DNA of 64,000 bases from Deltaproteobacteria bacterium. GTDB lineage: Bacteria > Desulfobacterota > Desulfobacteria > Desulfobacterales > Desulfatibacillaceae. A program made the translations under genes and the position numbers. The notes beneath the pieces were generated by a model, which was not told the DNA's origin, made no database searches, and saw nothing but the letters and a program-made list of their open reading frames with translations. Of this stretch, positions 1 to 8,857 are shown in pieces (position 1 is the stretch's first letter; the number at the start of each line of letters is the position of its first letter). The DNA lies in NCBI GenBank assembly GCA_016235345.1, contig JACRLG010000015.1, forward strand, positions 1 to 64,000. The letters run 5' to 3'.

Positions 1-395
1 TCCCCAGCGTTGCCCTATCCTCCGAGCGGGTATTTGCCTTTTACTCAAAGGAGGTCAAAACCTCAACCTGGAAATGTCAACCGGCCAGCTTGAGGGTCGA
101 TGCAATTTTCAAATGTGCGAAAAATTCTTGACGCTACCTCCCGCATGGGCCACCCTGTTGTGCGATCGAAACGCCACCCTGTTGATTGATTTCGAGGCCT
201 TGGCGGTATTGACAACCGTGTTCGTAAATATCCTCACGGGGGAAGGTCCATCCAAAAAATTTTCTGCCGGGAAAAGGGAATAGGGCGGATAAGGGATTTC
301 ATCGGCTCGCTTGAAACCTGAACCGGGTGGAAAAATTTTAGACAATACATAGCCAAATATGGGTGAATTTTACGCTTCGTGCAAGAACCACCCGA
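1..395. other. No convincing gene; short direct repeat
   Basis: No reading frame here has a recognisable product. A 12-base direct repeat, GCCACCCTGTTG, occurs at 150-161 and 174-185 with a 24-base period. Closely spaced short repeats of this kind occur at the ends of some insertion sequences (IS21-like elements have multiple terminal repeats), so this could be the edge of an element whose body lies left of the window. I cannot confirm that from this sequence. Confidence 0.3.
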
Positions 396-1166
396 TCAGA
401 CTGAATCAGCGTTGCTGGCCTTATCATTTTCAATGCATGCGTCAAGAAATAGTCGGCCGAAAGCAGATAATTCTAATATCGCATATTCTTCGTTGGAAAT
501 AGATTCCGGCTCATCAGCGTAATGGGAAGAGTATGCTGGTTGATATTCAGCATTACTGCCGGTAACAAGTGAAAAAATACGCAGGCGAACAAGGTTATCC
601 AAATAAGCTTCAGCGCGATTTAGAAGTACTACATTTGCCTTCTCACACCATGCCTTAAACTTTAACTCTATAGATAGTATTGAACTTTCGCTTAAGAATG
701 GCCATTGTTTGTCAATCGTATTTATATACTTGAGAACCTTTGCTTCATCTGGCGTTAATTGTTGGATTATCGATACAAACGATGGGTGGGCCGAAGTATT
801 GTTCAAATCCATTGCCGATGATAGCAATGAAGCATACATCTCTCTAAGCTCTGGTTCATCCTTAACAAAAATCAATTGAAAAACCAGCGGGCCTGCAATA
901 GATAAAGGAGGCTTAACGATATCCTTTGTTTTTCTATCAGCAAGGATACGCGTAACTCTGATAGAAAGCCATTCTTTGATTTGCTCATATCCCCATATTC
1001 CGGCTTCCAGAGGGGCAAGCGATATCTTCACTGCTTTTGCAATTGTGGCAAGACCGTCTCCAATTTGCCGTGCAGCAGGCTGTAACATATCTCGGTAGAC
1101 CTCGGGGACCACTTCTCCGAGCCCAAGGGCTTTAACTGCATCTATTATTTGTTTGTCTTCTTCCAT
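396..1166 (-). CDS. DUF4393 (Abi-alpha-like) protein
   Basis: A 256-residue soluble protein resembling the DUF4393/Abi-alpha family, which has been linked to abortive-infection systems. The N-terminal part (an EVYRDMLQPAARQIGDGL-type helix followed by a conserved IKEWL..RV segment) is the family-like region. The C-terminal half resembles a small winged-helix region (LTPDEAKVLKYI) but is weaker. I chose the ATG at 1166 because GGAG lies about 8 bases upstream; the longer reading to 1223 has no ribosome-binding site. The gene is clearly more AT-rich than the genes to its right, which suggests acquisition by transfer. It sits next to a HicBA pair in a small accessory patch. The function is not established here. 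Confidence 0.7.
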   Translation of the reverse strand: MEEDKQIIDAVKALGLGEVVPEVYRDMLQPAARQIGDGLATIAKAVKISLAPLEAGIWGYEQIKEWLSIRVTRILADRKTKDIVKPPLSIAGPLVFQLIFVKDEPELREMYASLLSSAMDLNNTSAHPSFVSIIQQLTPDEAKVLKYINTIDKQWPFLSESSILSIELKFKAWCEKANVVLLNRAEAYLDNLVRLRIFSLVTGSNAEYQPAYSSHYADEPESISNEEYAILELSAFGRLFLDACIENDKASNADSV

Positions 1167-1249
1167 ATCTTGTGCTCCGTCCAGTCCATTAAATCCATCA
1201 AAATTTTGCCACCCTAAACACATGCGGCCTGTTGCTTATGAAATCATCT

Positions 1250-1447
1250 TTACCGGTATGCTTTTACAAAGGGAATTCCTAAATCCTTGCATATCTTGCG
1301 TGCAAGGGTGTCGCTTATCTCCGTGTGCCGGGGGACGGAGGAGCGCCGGTTTTGCTCTGTGTTGCCCCACCATGAATGGCTCCCGCCTTCGCGGATGAGG
1401 ACGCACCCAAACTGATGCAAATGTTTGATAAGCTCCGTTCTCTTCAC
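1250..1447 (-). CDS. hicA: HicA-family mRNA interferase toxin
   Basis: A 65-residue protein with the HicA layout: an N-terminal ELIKHLHQFGCVLIREGGSH segment that carries the catalytic-type histidine, a central strand region, and a C-terminal helix ending LARKICKDLGI. HicA toxins cleave mRNA until neutralised by HicB. The start is GTG at 1447-1445 and overlaps the stop codon of the upstream antitoxin gene as GTGA, so the two are translationally coupled. The length is typical for the family. The antitoxin-first order is one of the two arrangements known for hic loci. Confidence 0.82.
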   Translation of the reverse strand: MKRTELIKHLHQFGCVLIREGGSHSWWGNTEQNRRSSVPRHTEISDTLARKICKDLGIPFVKAYR

Positions 1448-1656
1448 AAGGTGACGATTTCTTCGGTATAGTCGGACGCCGCTGCAAAAATGGCCTCTTC
1501 CCGGTTCATTTCAATGGCTTCGGCAAGCGTGGCGCGAAGGCTTTCAAGAAGTTTTTCGCGCGTTTGTTCCTGGCAATTTACGCCGGGGACCTCCTCGATC
1601 CACCCGATCCACCAGTCGCCATCTTTCTTTGTTACCGCTGTGAATTTATTCGGCAT
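1444..1656 (-). CDS. hicB: HicB-family antitoxin
   Basis: A 70-residue protein with the partial RNase H fold of HicB antitoxins: FTAVTKKDGDWWIGWIEEVPGV followed by a helix LLESLRATLAEAIEMN. It lacks an obvious C-terminal DNA-binding domain, so it belongs to the short HicB type. ATG at 1656 is preceded by AAGGTG at good spacing. It overlaps hicA by four bases and should form a neutralising complex with it. An imperfect inverted repeat at 1719-1745 lies upstream and could be the autoregulatory site; that is inference. Confidence 0.82.
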   Translation of the reverse strand: MPNKFTAVTKKDGDWWIGWIEEVPGVNCQEQTREKLLESLRATLAEAIEMNREEAIFAAASDYTEEIVTL

Positions 1657-1718
1657 GACGGATCACCTTGCTTTCGGAATTGCCTTCGTCCTTTTGTAAC
1701 CCGGTATATCGAATTTTT

Positions 1719-1745
1719 GCAGATACTTATTTTATAGTATACTGC
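1719..1745 (-). promoter_or_regulatory. AT-rich inverted repeat upstream of hicBA
   Basis: Imperfect palindrome with arms GCAGATACT and AGTATACTGC (one-base offset) around a TA-rich centre, about 65 bases upstream of the hicB start. The centre also contains TATA-like sequence. Toxin-antitoxin operons are commonly autoregulated at such sites; binding here is not shown. Confidence 0.3.
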
Positions 1746-2377
1746 ATTAAAAAATGGAACGCAACCGGCTTAGAGGATAAAACCCGGCGCGTTGGTCAGA
1801 AAGGGTCCTGGCCGGTTATGGCCTTCTTTATCAGAGCCTTGGCCGAAAAGGAGGCTAGGCCGCAGGCCCGGCCCTGTGAGCATAATCCATCCGACTGTAA
1901 ATTAACCCTTCGGACCGAATCTGCAATTATTTCTTTATTCCCGGGGAAATTTTTGGTATGACCTTTCCCATGACCGGTAAACCGGTCAGTGAAACTCCAT
2001 ACCCGGCCTGAAATTTTCGTTTGGAGATTGAAAAGCCGGTTTTCAACCCCCAGTCCCGCTTTGCACCGAAGAACTTCCGATAAACGAACTTTCCGGGATG
2101 ATCGAGGCGCCGTGAACAGGTTCCGGGTTCGCCTTTGCGGCCACAGCCCTTTTTATGGGCATAAGCGGCTCAGATGCGGCGTAGGCCCTTTTGGGCGTAT
2201 CCACATGATTAAGAAGCCCCTTCGCCAAAATCAAACAGGTCTTTAAACTCATTTCGAGCGGAGAATCCCGCAAGGAGGGACGAATGATCAAAATTTCATA
2301 GAACAGATGCCCGCCCAAGCCGAAAAGACAATAAGGGGTCATGAATTCGGGTTTCTTTTCATTTTAAGGAGGAACAG
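1746..2377. other. Long intergenic region without a convincing gene
   Basis: Several short open frames cross this stretch on both strands, but none has a ribosome-binding site plus a recognisable product. It holds the perfect palindrome at 1971-1988 and the upstream region of the TPR gene. It may contain decayed coding DNA of the accessory patch. Confidence 0.4.
1971..1988. promoter_or_regulatory. Perfect 8-2-8 palindrome, possible operator
   Basis: TGACCGGTAAACCGGTCA is a perfect inverted repeat with 8-base arms around AA. It lies about 390 bases upstream of the TPR gene in otherwise empty sequence. Its size and symmetry fit a dimeric repressor site; no partner regulator can be named. Confidence 0.35.
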
Positions 2378-5300
2378 ATGCGAATTTCCGGCAGGACCTT
2401 TTCAGTCACCAGGGCAGTTTGCCTATTTTCATTCCTGGGCCTTTTCTTTTCTCCATCCTGGGCTCTGGCTTCAGCCACGGATATGATGGGGGCCGACAGG
2501 ATGATCGCTGAAATAACCGAAGCCATGAGCACCCCGCCGGTGGTGGAGCAGGCCCTGGACCCAAGAATTGTGGAATACATCGCCCTGCAACATGACGTGG
2601 AGGAATTCAGGAAAACCGGCAAAAGCATGACGCCAGAACAAGCCGCCGAAACCTGGCTCTCTTTGATGGACAGGTATTTTGACGCCGAGCCCCTTCAGGG
2701 AGATGTCCTTGCGCTTTTTGTATCGAGGCTCCCCGAGAATTTCAAAATCATCGGCCTTAATTCCCTTTTTGAAGCCATGCCCGGCCCCGATTCATGGAGC
2801 CACTTGAAAAAGTTAGTGGAAAGCCGGGGCAAAAGCCCGAACAAATATAAGGATGTCGGATTGAGGATGCTCACGTGTTACCTTGCCGGAGACATTGAAG
2901 GTCTTAAAATGGCGGGCAGGGAATTCATCAAATCAGACCTTTCTTCCGGCAGCCAGGAAAAATTGCAGATAAAAATGGCGTTTGAAGAGCTTTTCGCGAG
3001 CGTTGCAGATTTGAGTCCGTCCCAGGTAATAAGCTCACTCGAAAGGATCATAAAACTCCAGAGGGCAAATGGTGCAAGCGACGAAACCCTTAATTTGCCC
3101 GATCTCTTGAGCCTCACCACGCGGGAAAAAGCGGCGTCAATCATCCGTGAAGCGTTAAAAATCAAAGGAGTCGTGATTGAAGTCAGCGAGGGCGAGGAGA
3201 CCAGGAAACTCGCCGGAAAAATCGTTCTCGAGCAAATCAAGACCATTGACAGGCCCCAATGGGCTCTTGTCAAATCCATTGGCGATGTTCCCCTGTTTCT
3301 CGCCATGAAACAAAGGTTTCCCAGGCGTTCCGAAGCAAAGGAGCAGGAAATTGCAGTTGAGGGATCGCCCGAACTGGTCCGGGAAATGATGCGGAGTCAT
3401 ATCGGGCGCCAGGACGATTCCGATTATGACAACGCACAAAGCGTTTACATATCGAGCCTCATTATCGGGAACAAAATCCAGGAAGCGGTGAATTACACGG
3501 TTAAATTGCATGCCGACCGCCCTGATTCCCTCGAAAATATTTTGGATCGCAACATCGTCAGGCTTGTGGACTCGCCGGAAAAGCTATTTGGCTACTACGG
3601 AGCGCTGCTTAAGAAGCTCCCCACGGCCCCGGTGTGGGATTCATACCTTGACGCCGCATGCGTCATCGGAAAAGGCGATCAGGCCATAGCGGAGGCCGCC
3701 AAGACGCTGGCCGCTCCTTCACTCGATTTGCAAAAAAGGGTTATCATTGAAGAACAGCTCGCCTCCGCCTATCTAGCGATGGACCGGATCGAAGAAGGCA
3801 TTTCCGTCATCCGGCAGATTCTGGGCCATGACGTATCAAGGGAGTCGCCCGATTCCGTCATGGAAATCGAGCGGCTGCGTTACAACCAGGCAGTCAAAAT
3901 AAGGGAAATCGGCAAAGCCCTTGACGACCCTTCGCTGGTCCGGGAAGGCATTGAAGCCTTCGGCAGGATCGCGGCGAATCTGAAACAGGAAAGCTTTCTT
4001 TCTTTATTGGAAGGCGGTTTTGATTCGTCGGAATCGGTTGATTTTCTGATCGAATCAGGTGATTACGCCCAAGCGGAAAAGGTGCTTTTGACCAACATGC
4101 AAATCGTCGCCAGGCTGATCAAGGCGAACTCCAATGAATGCAACCTGGACAACGACTCCTTTTTTCCCGGCGTTCTTGCGAAATTGGCTGAAATATATGT
4201 AAAAACCGGGCGTTATCAGGACGTTTTGACGCTTCTTGAAAAGGCCCCCTGGTGGAACGCCGGGGATATTTCGGCGTATTTGGGCTCCGGCAACTGTGGC
4301 GGCGGGAGGCAGTTGCCTGTTTTCGCGGCCAAGGCCCTCCATGAACTGAATCGGGACGAGGAAGCCCAGGCAATCCTGAAATACCATATCCAGTTGAATC
4401 CCGAGGATGACGGGGCCTATTCGATTTTGGCCGATATCGGCGGAAAAGAACTGGTCCCGTGGCTGGACGCCCTTTACCAGCGTGACCAGTTTCAGGAAAG
4501 GCCCCTGATCTGGAAAGCGTTTGCCCTGAAAAAACAAGGCCTTCTCGAAGAAGCCGAACAGGCAGCCAGAAAATCTTTGGAAGTGGACCCCACGGACGGA
4601 GAACAGAAGGCAGGCCGCCGCATTTTCAGCTACGTTGTTTTGGCGGATATCCTGGATGCCCGGGGCAAAAAGGATGAAGCCGACTTTTTGCGCAAGGTGG
4701 TGGCGTCTGTCCGCCTTGCAGAAAAGGGGGATGAATTCAAGGAGGTTGGCCTTTACACCAGAAGCCTTGCTCAATACGAAAAAGCCGAAGCCATGTTTCC
4801 CGATGCATACTGCATTCAATGGCGCATCGCCGAACGCCTTTATTCGCTGGGTCGGCATGTTGAGGCCCGCAAGCATTACCTCAAGGCTTTTGAGAAGATG
4901 CCGGATCAATTCGGAAGGATGGCCAGCTTCTGTTTCGGCTGCGAGGGCGCGTTCGAGAAGAAGCAAAGCAGGGTGGCGGCGGAAGAGGTCCTGACGAGGC
5001 TGGAAAAAGCATCGACGCCCAAGCCCCAGGTATATTTCCTTCTGGGCCTTTTACGAAAGGAAGAGGGAAAGTACGCCCAGGCTTACTCCTATTTCAGGAA
5101 AGCCGGGGAAGCGGATAACCTCTACCTGGATGCCTGGAAAGAAATGTTCGAGATAAGAGACGAGGTTTTTCCCCCGCAAAAGGAAGTTGAGGCAATAGCT
5201 TTCAGGCTGATGGAGATGGACCCCGCCATGAACCATTCAGGCGCCGGAATTGACAGCGTGAGAGACGTTGCCAGACTGTGGAAGCTTTTGGAGCAAAATC

Positions 5301-5530
5301 AGAAATTCAGGATTCCCAAGCCGGATTCCCTGTTTCCCTTGACGGCCTCCAGGCAGAAGGCGGACAGGAAACAGTCGGACATCCGGCGGGTGATTCTTGA
5401 GGATGAAATGGGGTATTCCAACGACAGCGACGTCCCGTTACCCGGGGAAGCGGTTTTGCGTATAACGGCCATGCGGCATATTACCAATATAATGCGGATG
5501 GGCCACATGAACGCATTCTATTTTCACTGA
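2378..5530 (+). CDS. Large exported TPR-repeat protein
   Basis: A 1050-residue protein with an N-terminal signal peptide (MRISGRTF start, hydrophobic CLFSFLGLFFSP core, small residues SWALASA before the likely cleavage site near residue 32). The rest is mostly helical. TPR-like repeats are clearest from about residue 560 to 930, for example ALHELNRDEEAQAILKYHIQ, AFALKKQGLLEEAEQAARKS and GRHVEARKHYLKAFEKMP. AAGGAGG lies 7 bases before the ATG. It stands alone, with a strong hairpin just downstream. It is probably a periplasmic or outer-membrane-attached scaffold protein, but I cannot name a pathway. No enzymatic domain is visible. Confidence 0.75.
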   Translation: MRISGRTFSVTRAVCLFSFLGLFFSPSWALASATDMMGADRMIAEITEAMSTPPVVEQALDPRIVEYIALQHDVEEFRKTGKSMTPEQAAETWLSLMDRYFDAEPLQGDVLALFVSRLPENFKIIGLNSLFEAMPGPDSWSHLKKLVESRGKSPNKYKDVGLRMLTCYLAGDIEGLKMAGREFIKSDLSSGSQEKLQIKMAFEELFASVADLSPSQVISSLERIIKLQRANGASDETLNLPDLLSLTTREKAASIIREALKIKGVVIEVSEGEETRKLAGKIVLEQIKTIDRPQWALVKSIGDVPLFLAMKQRFPRRSEAKEQEIAVEGSPELVREMMRSHIGRQDDSDYDNAQSVYISSLIIGNKIQEAVNYTVKLHADRPDSLENILDRNIVRLVDSPEKLFGYYGALLKKLPTAPVWDSYLDAACVIGKGDQAIAEAAKTLAAPSLDLQKRVIIEEQLASAYLAMDRIEEGISVIRQILGHDVSRESPDSVMEIERLRYNQAVKIREIGKALDDPSLVREGIEAFGRIAANLKQESFLSLLEGGFDSSESVDFLIESGDYAQAEKVLLTNMQIVARLIKANSNECNLDNDSFFPGVLAKLAEIYVKTGRYQDVLTLLEKAPWWNAGDISAYLGSGNCGGGRQLPVFAAKALHELNRDEEAQAILKYHIQLNPEDDGAYSILADIGGKELVPWLDALYQRDQFQERPLIWKAFALKKQGLLEEAEQAARKSLEVDPTDGEQKAGRRIFSYVVLADILDARGKKDEADFLRKVVASVRLAEKGDEFKEVGLYTRSLAQYEKAEAMFPDAYCIQWRIAERLYSLGRHVEARKHYLKAFEKMPDQFGRMASFCFGCEGAFEKKQSRVAAEEVLTRLEKASTPKPQVYFLLGLLRKEEGKYAQAYSYFRKAGEADNLYLDAWKEMFEIRDEVFPPQKEVEAIAFRLMEMDPAMNHSGAGIDSVRDVARLWKLLEQNQKFRIPKPDSLFPLTASRQKADRKQSDIRRVILEDEMGYSNDSDVPLPGEAVLRITAMRHITNIMRMGHMNAFYFH

Positions 5531-5541
5531 TTCAAATCAAG

Positions 5542-5576
5542 GGCCGGGGGAGGAAAAAATGTTTCCTCCCCTGGCC
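5542..5576 (+). terminator. Strong hairpin after the TPR gene
   Basis: Inverted repeat GGGGAGGAAA/TTTCCTCCCC extended by GGCC/GGCC arms, starting 12 bases after the stop codon at 5530. No U-run follows, so it is either a factor-dependent terminator or an mRNA 3' stabiliser. Confidence 0.55.
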
Positions 5577-5661
5577 TCATCCCCCGATCGCGTGAAAAAT
5601 CATGGCCGGGGTGAATGCCGGGATGGGCCCCTCAAATGGATTGAGCCTGACACACTTTCAT

Positions 5662-6609
5662 TCAAAACGGGTCCTGGCCGGTGACGGCCTTTCTTACAAG
5701 GGCCTTGGTGGCAAGGGAGGCCATGCCCCAGGCGGCGTCGGCTTGGACGTGAAGCTCCACCGACGAGTCGAAAAGAATGGAAGCCCTTGCCGGAAACTCG
5801 TCGTCTCCCTCCCATAAAAGAAAGAAAAGCGGTATCTTGGGAAAGGGATTCAGGCGGAACGCGGCGTCGGCCATTGCCACGGCCTCGCCCCCAAGGCTTT
5901 CTGCGGCTTTTTTGAAACCTTCCATATCGTTTCCGAACCGGGCTGAAATCTTATCTGTGGGAAGCTCGTGCGGCCCCCGGAAAAAATGGCCCTCCTTAAG
6001 CTCGGTGGGCCCCACTATGCGCCCGGTCGGGCTGGCGGGGCCTGCGTGGAGAAGATATATCAGGGTCATGAGTTCCAGAAGCGGGTGTTCGGCCTTTTTC
6101 CAGAATCCTTCCGAGTAGCGCCTAAGGCACCTGTTTTCCAGGTCAATCAAAATCGTGTCGGAAAGAACGTCAACCAGGATTCCCTCGTATGGGTTGGTGC
6201 GCGATTTGGCGAAATGCCGCGTGGCTGCGTTTTCGCAGATGGCGTTGATCTTTCTTTCCTTCAATTCCTCCCAAAACTGGAGCGGCACCGAGATTTGGGA
6301 CCCGCTGGGCGATGAGTCCAGGGGCTTTTCCCTGCGCCGCCTTCTCTGCATGGTGAGAAATCCCTGGGAAAAGGGATAGGGGCCGCTCTCGAAATTTTCA
6401 CAGGGGAAGTATTCGCAGCCTGAAATGCAGTGGGCCACGCGGTTGGTGGCCGCGCATTCCAGTATGGGGCAGGCCGCGCCAAGTATACGGCGCTGGCCTT
6501 CCATCTTTAGCCTTGCCTCGTGGCTGGTTCCGGGGCCGCAGGACGAGCAGACCCCGGCGATGTTCAAGCCGCACACATCGCAATTTACACCGCAGGCTCC
6601 GGTAGGCAT
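5662..6609 (-). CDS. DUF3795/DUF3786 cysteine-rich protein
   Basis: A 315-residue soluble protein. The N-terminal part (residues about 1-75) carries a cysteine pattern CGVNCDVC, CSSCG, CPILEC, CISGCEYFPC typical of DUF3795, a probable metal or Fe-S site. The C-terminal half (about 130-310) matches DUF3786, with GPTELKEGHFF and PLFFLLWEGDDEFPA. Combined DUF3795-DUF3786 proteins occur in anaerobes; their reaction is unknown. AAAGG precedes the ATG at 6609. It is the last gene of the leftward run that begins with iorA, after a 54-base gap, so it may be co-transcribed. Confidence 0.7.
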   Translation of the reverse strand: MPTGACGVNCDVCGLNIAGVCSSCGPGTSHEARLKMEGQRRILGAACPILECAATNRVAHCISGCEYFPCENFESGPYPFSQGFLTMQRRRRREKPLDSSPSGSQISVPLQFWEELKERKINAICENAATRHFAKSRTNPYEGILVDVLSDTILIDLENRCLRRYSEGFWKKAEHPLLELMTLIYLLHAGPASPTGRIVGPTELKEGHFFRGPHELPTDKISARFGNDMEGFKKAAESLGGEAVAMADAAFRLNPFPKIPLFFLLWEGDDEFPARASILFDSSVELHVQADAAWGMASLATKALVRKAVTGQDPF

Positions 6610-6663
6610 GGCGGGAATCCTTTCAGAAAGAAAGCAGGGAAGGGCAAAAAAAATCGGGTTGAG

Positions 6664-7239
6664 TCAGGTAACGGTAAGCCCCTCCCACCATTTAAACGGG
6701 TCTTGCTCAAGGGCAGCCTTGGCTATGGCGCGGGCGGATTCCGTTGCAAGGCTGTTTTTCGAGTTTTCCACCCACTCGGATGTGGGAAATCCGCAGGCCC
6801 CGTACTCCAGGGCCTGAAACAGGCAGTCCAGCCTGTCGGCATCGGCCACTATGGCGGCTTCGGGGCTTGTCTTTTCGTGAATTTCAGAGGCGGCGTCCTT
6901 CAAAAAGGCGTTCAACGGTGGCGGAAGGCTTTCCGCCTGCCCGTTTCCAGCCTTTTCGGCTCCGTCTTTTCCGTCAAGGTACTTCTGAGCCATCTTGTGA
7001 AGGTCGCCGGTGCGGGTTTCGGCCAAATCGTGAAAAACAGCAAGCGTAACCGCCCGGCCCACGTCAGCGCCTTCCAGTTTGGCCAGAAGGGCGGCCATCA
7101 CCGCCACCCGGAAACTGTGGTCGGCCACGCTTTCGGGGTTTTTTATTCCCGCCACAAGCCAGCCCGAACGCGGAAGGTTTTTAAGATGTCCCGCCTCGTA
7201 CAGGAAACGCGCGAGTTTGCCAGCCTCGTTTTCGGTCAA
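6664..7239 (-). CDS. HD-domain nucleotidase-like hydrolase (YfbR type)
   Basis: A 191-residue HD-superfamily metal phosphohydrolase. The metal-binding motifs are SVADHSFRVA and FHDLAE, with a later DADRLDCLFQA segment, the pattern of YfbR-type 5'-deoxynucleotidases and related HD proteins. The likely start is the TTG at 7239, which overlaps the tatD stop codon and has GAGG upstream; an ATG reading from 7320 would run far into tatD. It lies directly behind tatD and is probably translationally coupled. The substrate is inferred from the family only. Confidence 0.72.
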   Translation of the reverse strand: MTENEAGKLARFLYEAGHLKNLPRSGWLVAGIKNPESVADHSFRVAVMAALLAKLEGADVGRAVTLAVFHDLAETRTGDLHKMAQKYLDGKDGAEKAGNGQAESLPPPLNAFLKDAASEIHEKTSPEAAIVADADRLDCLFQALEYGACGFPTSEWVENSKNSLATESARAIAKAALEQDPFKWWEGLTVT

Positions 7240-8036
7240 GTGAAAATTTCCTCTTCCGTTATTCCGAAAACAGCCAGGGTGTTTTGAAAAACGGTTTCCG
7301 CTATCGGTTCCAACTCGCAACCCAGAACTTCGGCAAGCCTTGAAAGAACGTCCGCCACAAAGGCCGGTTCGTTGCGCCGCACCTTGTTGCGCCTGGGCCA
7401 GGGGGTGAGATATGGCGCGTCGGTTTCCACCAAAATTCTGTTTCTGGGAATTTTTACGGCAAGCCGCCGCAGTTCCTCCCCCCGCTCCTTGTGTGTAAGC
7501 ACCCCGGTTATTCCAATATAATAACCCATGTCGAGGTACTTGAAAAGCTCGCTTTCGGTGCCCGAAAAGCAGTGGACCACCCCTTTTCGGCTTACGGGAT
7601 GAGCCGAAAGGATTTCAAGGAGCCGTCCTTGTGAATCCCTCTCGTGGAGAATCACGGGAAGACCCAGCTTTTCCGCCGTGTCGAGCTGGCGGGCGAACCA
7701 TTTTTCCTGGTCGCCCTTTGGAGAGAACATGCGGTTGAAGTCGAGGCCGATCTCGCCCCAGGCTTTCACCTTGGGGTTCCGTGACAGGGCCACAAGCTCC
7801 GACATCCCCTCGTCCGTAAGGGACTTGGCGTCGTGGGGATGCACCCCGACTGACGCGAAAAGCCCGCTGTAACGTCCAAGCATGGCGACCGCCTTGCGGC
7901 AGGTGTCAACGGTGATCCCGGCGGCCAACACAGCCACCACGCCAGCCTCGCGGGCGTTGTCCATCACCTGGTCGCGGTCTTTATCGTAAGACGGGTCGTC
8001 AACGTGGCAGTGGCTGTCGAATATGCGAAGCGGCAT
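7236..8036 (-). CDS. tatD: TatD-family metal-dependent hydrolase
   Basis: A 266-residue TIM-barrel amidohydrolase-type protein of the TatD/YcfH family, whose members act as DNases and possibly in quality control. The metal-binding motif DSHCHVD is at residues 7-13, GEIGLDF is about 96-102, ILHERDS and HCFSG follow, and LVETDAPYLTP is near residue 203. The length is typical. It starts 3 bases after the iorB stop codon, so it belongs to the ior transcription unit, and its end overlaps the HD hydrolase start. Confidence 0.92.
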   Translation of the reverse strand: MPLRIFDSHCHVDDPSYDKDRDQVMDNAREAGVVAVLAAGITVDTCRKAVAMLGRYSGLFASVGVHPHDAKSLTDEGMSELVALSRNPKVKAWGEIGLDFNRMFSPKGDQEKWFARQLDTAEKLGLPVILHERDSQGRLLEILSAHPVSRKGVVHCFSGTESELFKYLDMGYYIGITGVLTHKERGEELRRLAVKIPRNRILVETDAPYLTPWPRRNKVRRNEPAFVADVLSRLAEVLGCELEPIAETVFQNTLAVFGITEEEIFT

Positions 8037-8039
8037 ATC

Positions 8040-8627
8040 CTATTTCGCCTCGCCGAAACCAAGATCGAAGGCCGCGTGGTTGGACGCCACGAACGCCTTT
8101 TTCGTCTCCGCCGCGATTGCTTTTCTTACCGCATCCGCCGACACGGGAATGGTTCCGGTTGCGATGAGCGCGCCTAAAAGCACCATGTTGACGGCAAGGG
8201 GGTTCTCCGCTTTTTTCGCCAGTTCCAGGGCGTCGAAGGCCACCACCTTTTTGGTTTTTTCCTTCAAAAGCGAGATGATGGTCTCGATTTCAGGGTAAAC
8301 GCCCTTGCCGATTGCCGCCGTGAAGGGCGGAAGTTTGGCCGTGTTTGTTATGACCACCGTGTCCGGGTTGGCGCGGTTTACGGCCCGCAAAGTCTCGGCG
8401 GGCTCGAAGCCCAGGAGCACGTCCGCGCAGCCGTCCGAAATGATGGGGCTTGCGGCATCGCCGAAGATCATGGCGCTTTCCACCACTCCGCCACGCTGGG
8501 CCATGCCGTGGATTTCGCTCATGCGCACGGGTATGTTTTCGGAAAGCGCGGCCTCCCCCAGCACCCTCGCCGCCAGAAGGTTTCCCTGGCCACCCACGGC
8601 GACCATAATGAGTCTAACGGGTTTCAT
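8040..8627 (-). CDS. iorB: Indolepyruvate:ferredoxin oxidoreductase beta subunit
   Basis: A 195-residue gamma-type domain of the 2-oxoacid:ferredoxin oxidoreductase family. The family signature VAVGGQGNLLAARVLGEAA lies at residues 10-28 and SEIHGMAQRGG at about 37-47. With IorA it oxidatively decarboxylates aryl pyruvates (from aromatic amino acids) to aryl-acetyl-CoA and reduces ferredoxin in the cytoplasm. AAAAGGATC precedes the ATG. It follows iorA on the same strand, but a 118-base palindromic repeat is inserted between the two genes. Confidence 0.93.
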   Translation of the reverse strand: MKPVRLIMVAVGGQGNLLAARVLGEAALSENIPVRMSEIHGMAQRGGVVESAMIFGDAASPIISDGCADVLLGFEPAETLRAVNRANPDTVVITNTAKLPPFTAAIGKGVYPEIETIISLLKEKTKKVVAFDALELAKKAENPLAVNMVLLGALIATGTIPVSADAVRKAIAAETKKAFVASNHAAFDLGFGEAK

Positions 8628-8738
8628 TTTTGATCCTTTTCCGGCGTCTTGCTAAAGCCGCCAAAATTGAATGTTGCATTCAAATTATATTGGATTCAGG
8701 AAACTTCGGAGCTTCCTGTTTTTTTAGGATCGGCAAAA

Positions 8739-8856
8739 GGCTGATCAAAAACGATGAAATGCAAGGAAGGCGAGCGGGCGGCGGCGGAGCGTGCTTTTCG
8801 CACGTGAGCACGCCGCCCGCGAAGCCTGACACAGCAGTTCGCGTTTTTGGACAGCC
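8739..8856 (-). repeat. Post-stop palindromic repeat, copy 1 (iorA/iorB)
   Basis: Read on the minus strand it begins one base after the iorA TAG stop codon: GGCTGTCCAAAAACGCGAA, then CTGCTGTGTCAGGCTTCG, then a GC-rich hairpin with apical CACGTGCG/CGTGC arms, and it closes with TTGCATTTCATCG and TTTTTGATCAGCC. The outer stem pairs GGCTG-TCAAAAACG with its complement. It shares its core with copies at 40352, 27705, 59946, 60741 and 63853, and lies inside the ior operon. Confidence 0.85.
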
Positions 8857-8857
8857 G

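Noticed and set aside
2043-2342. A 99-residue minus-strand frame upstream of the TPR gene
   Set aside because: No ribosome-binding site, no recognisable family and no neighbours in an operon; treated as non-coding.
4055-4966. A 303-residue minus-strand frame inside the TPR gene
   Set aside because: Shadow of the TPR gene, whose signal peptide, repeats and ribosome-binding site are convincing.
8739-8856. The post-stop repeats as CRISPR units or ordinary Rho-independent terminators
   Set aside because: They are dispersed single copies, not arrays with spacers, and the hairpins are not followed by U-runs; they also lie inside operons.
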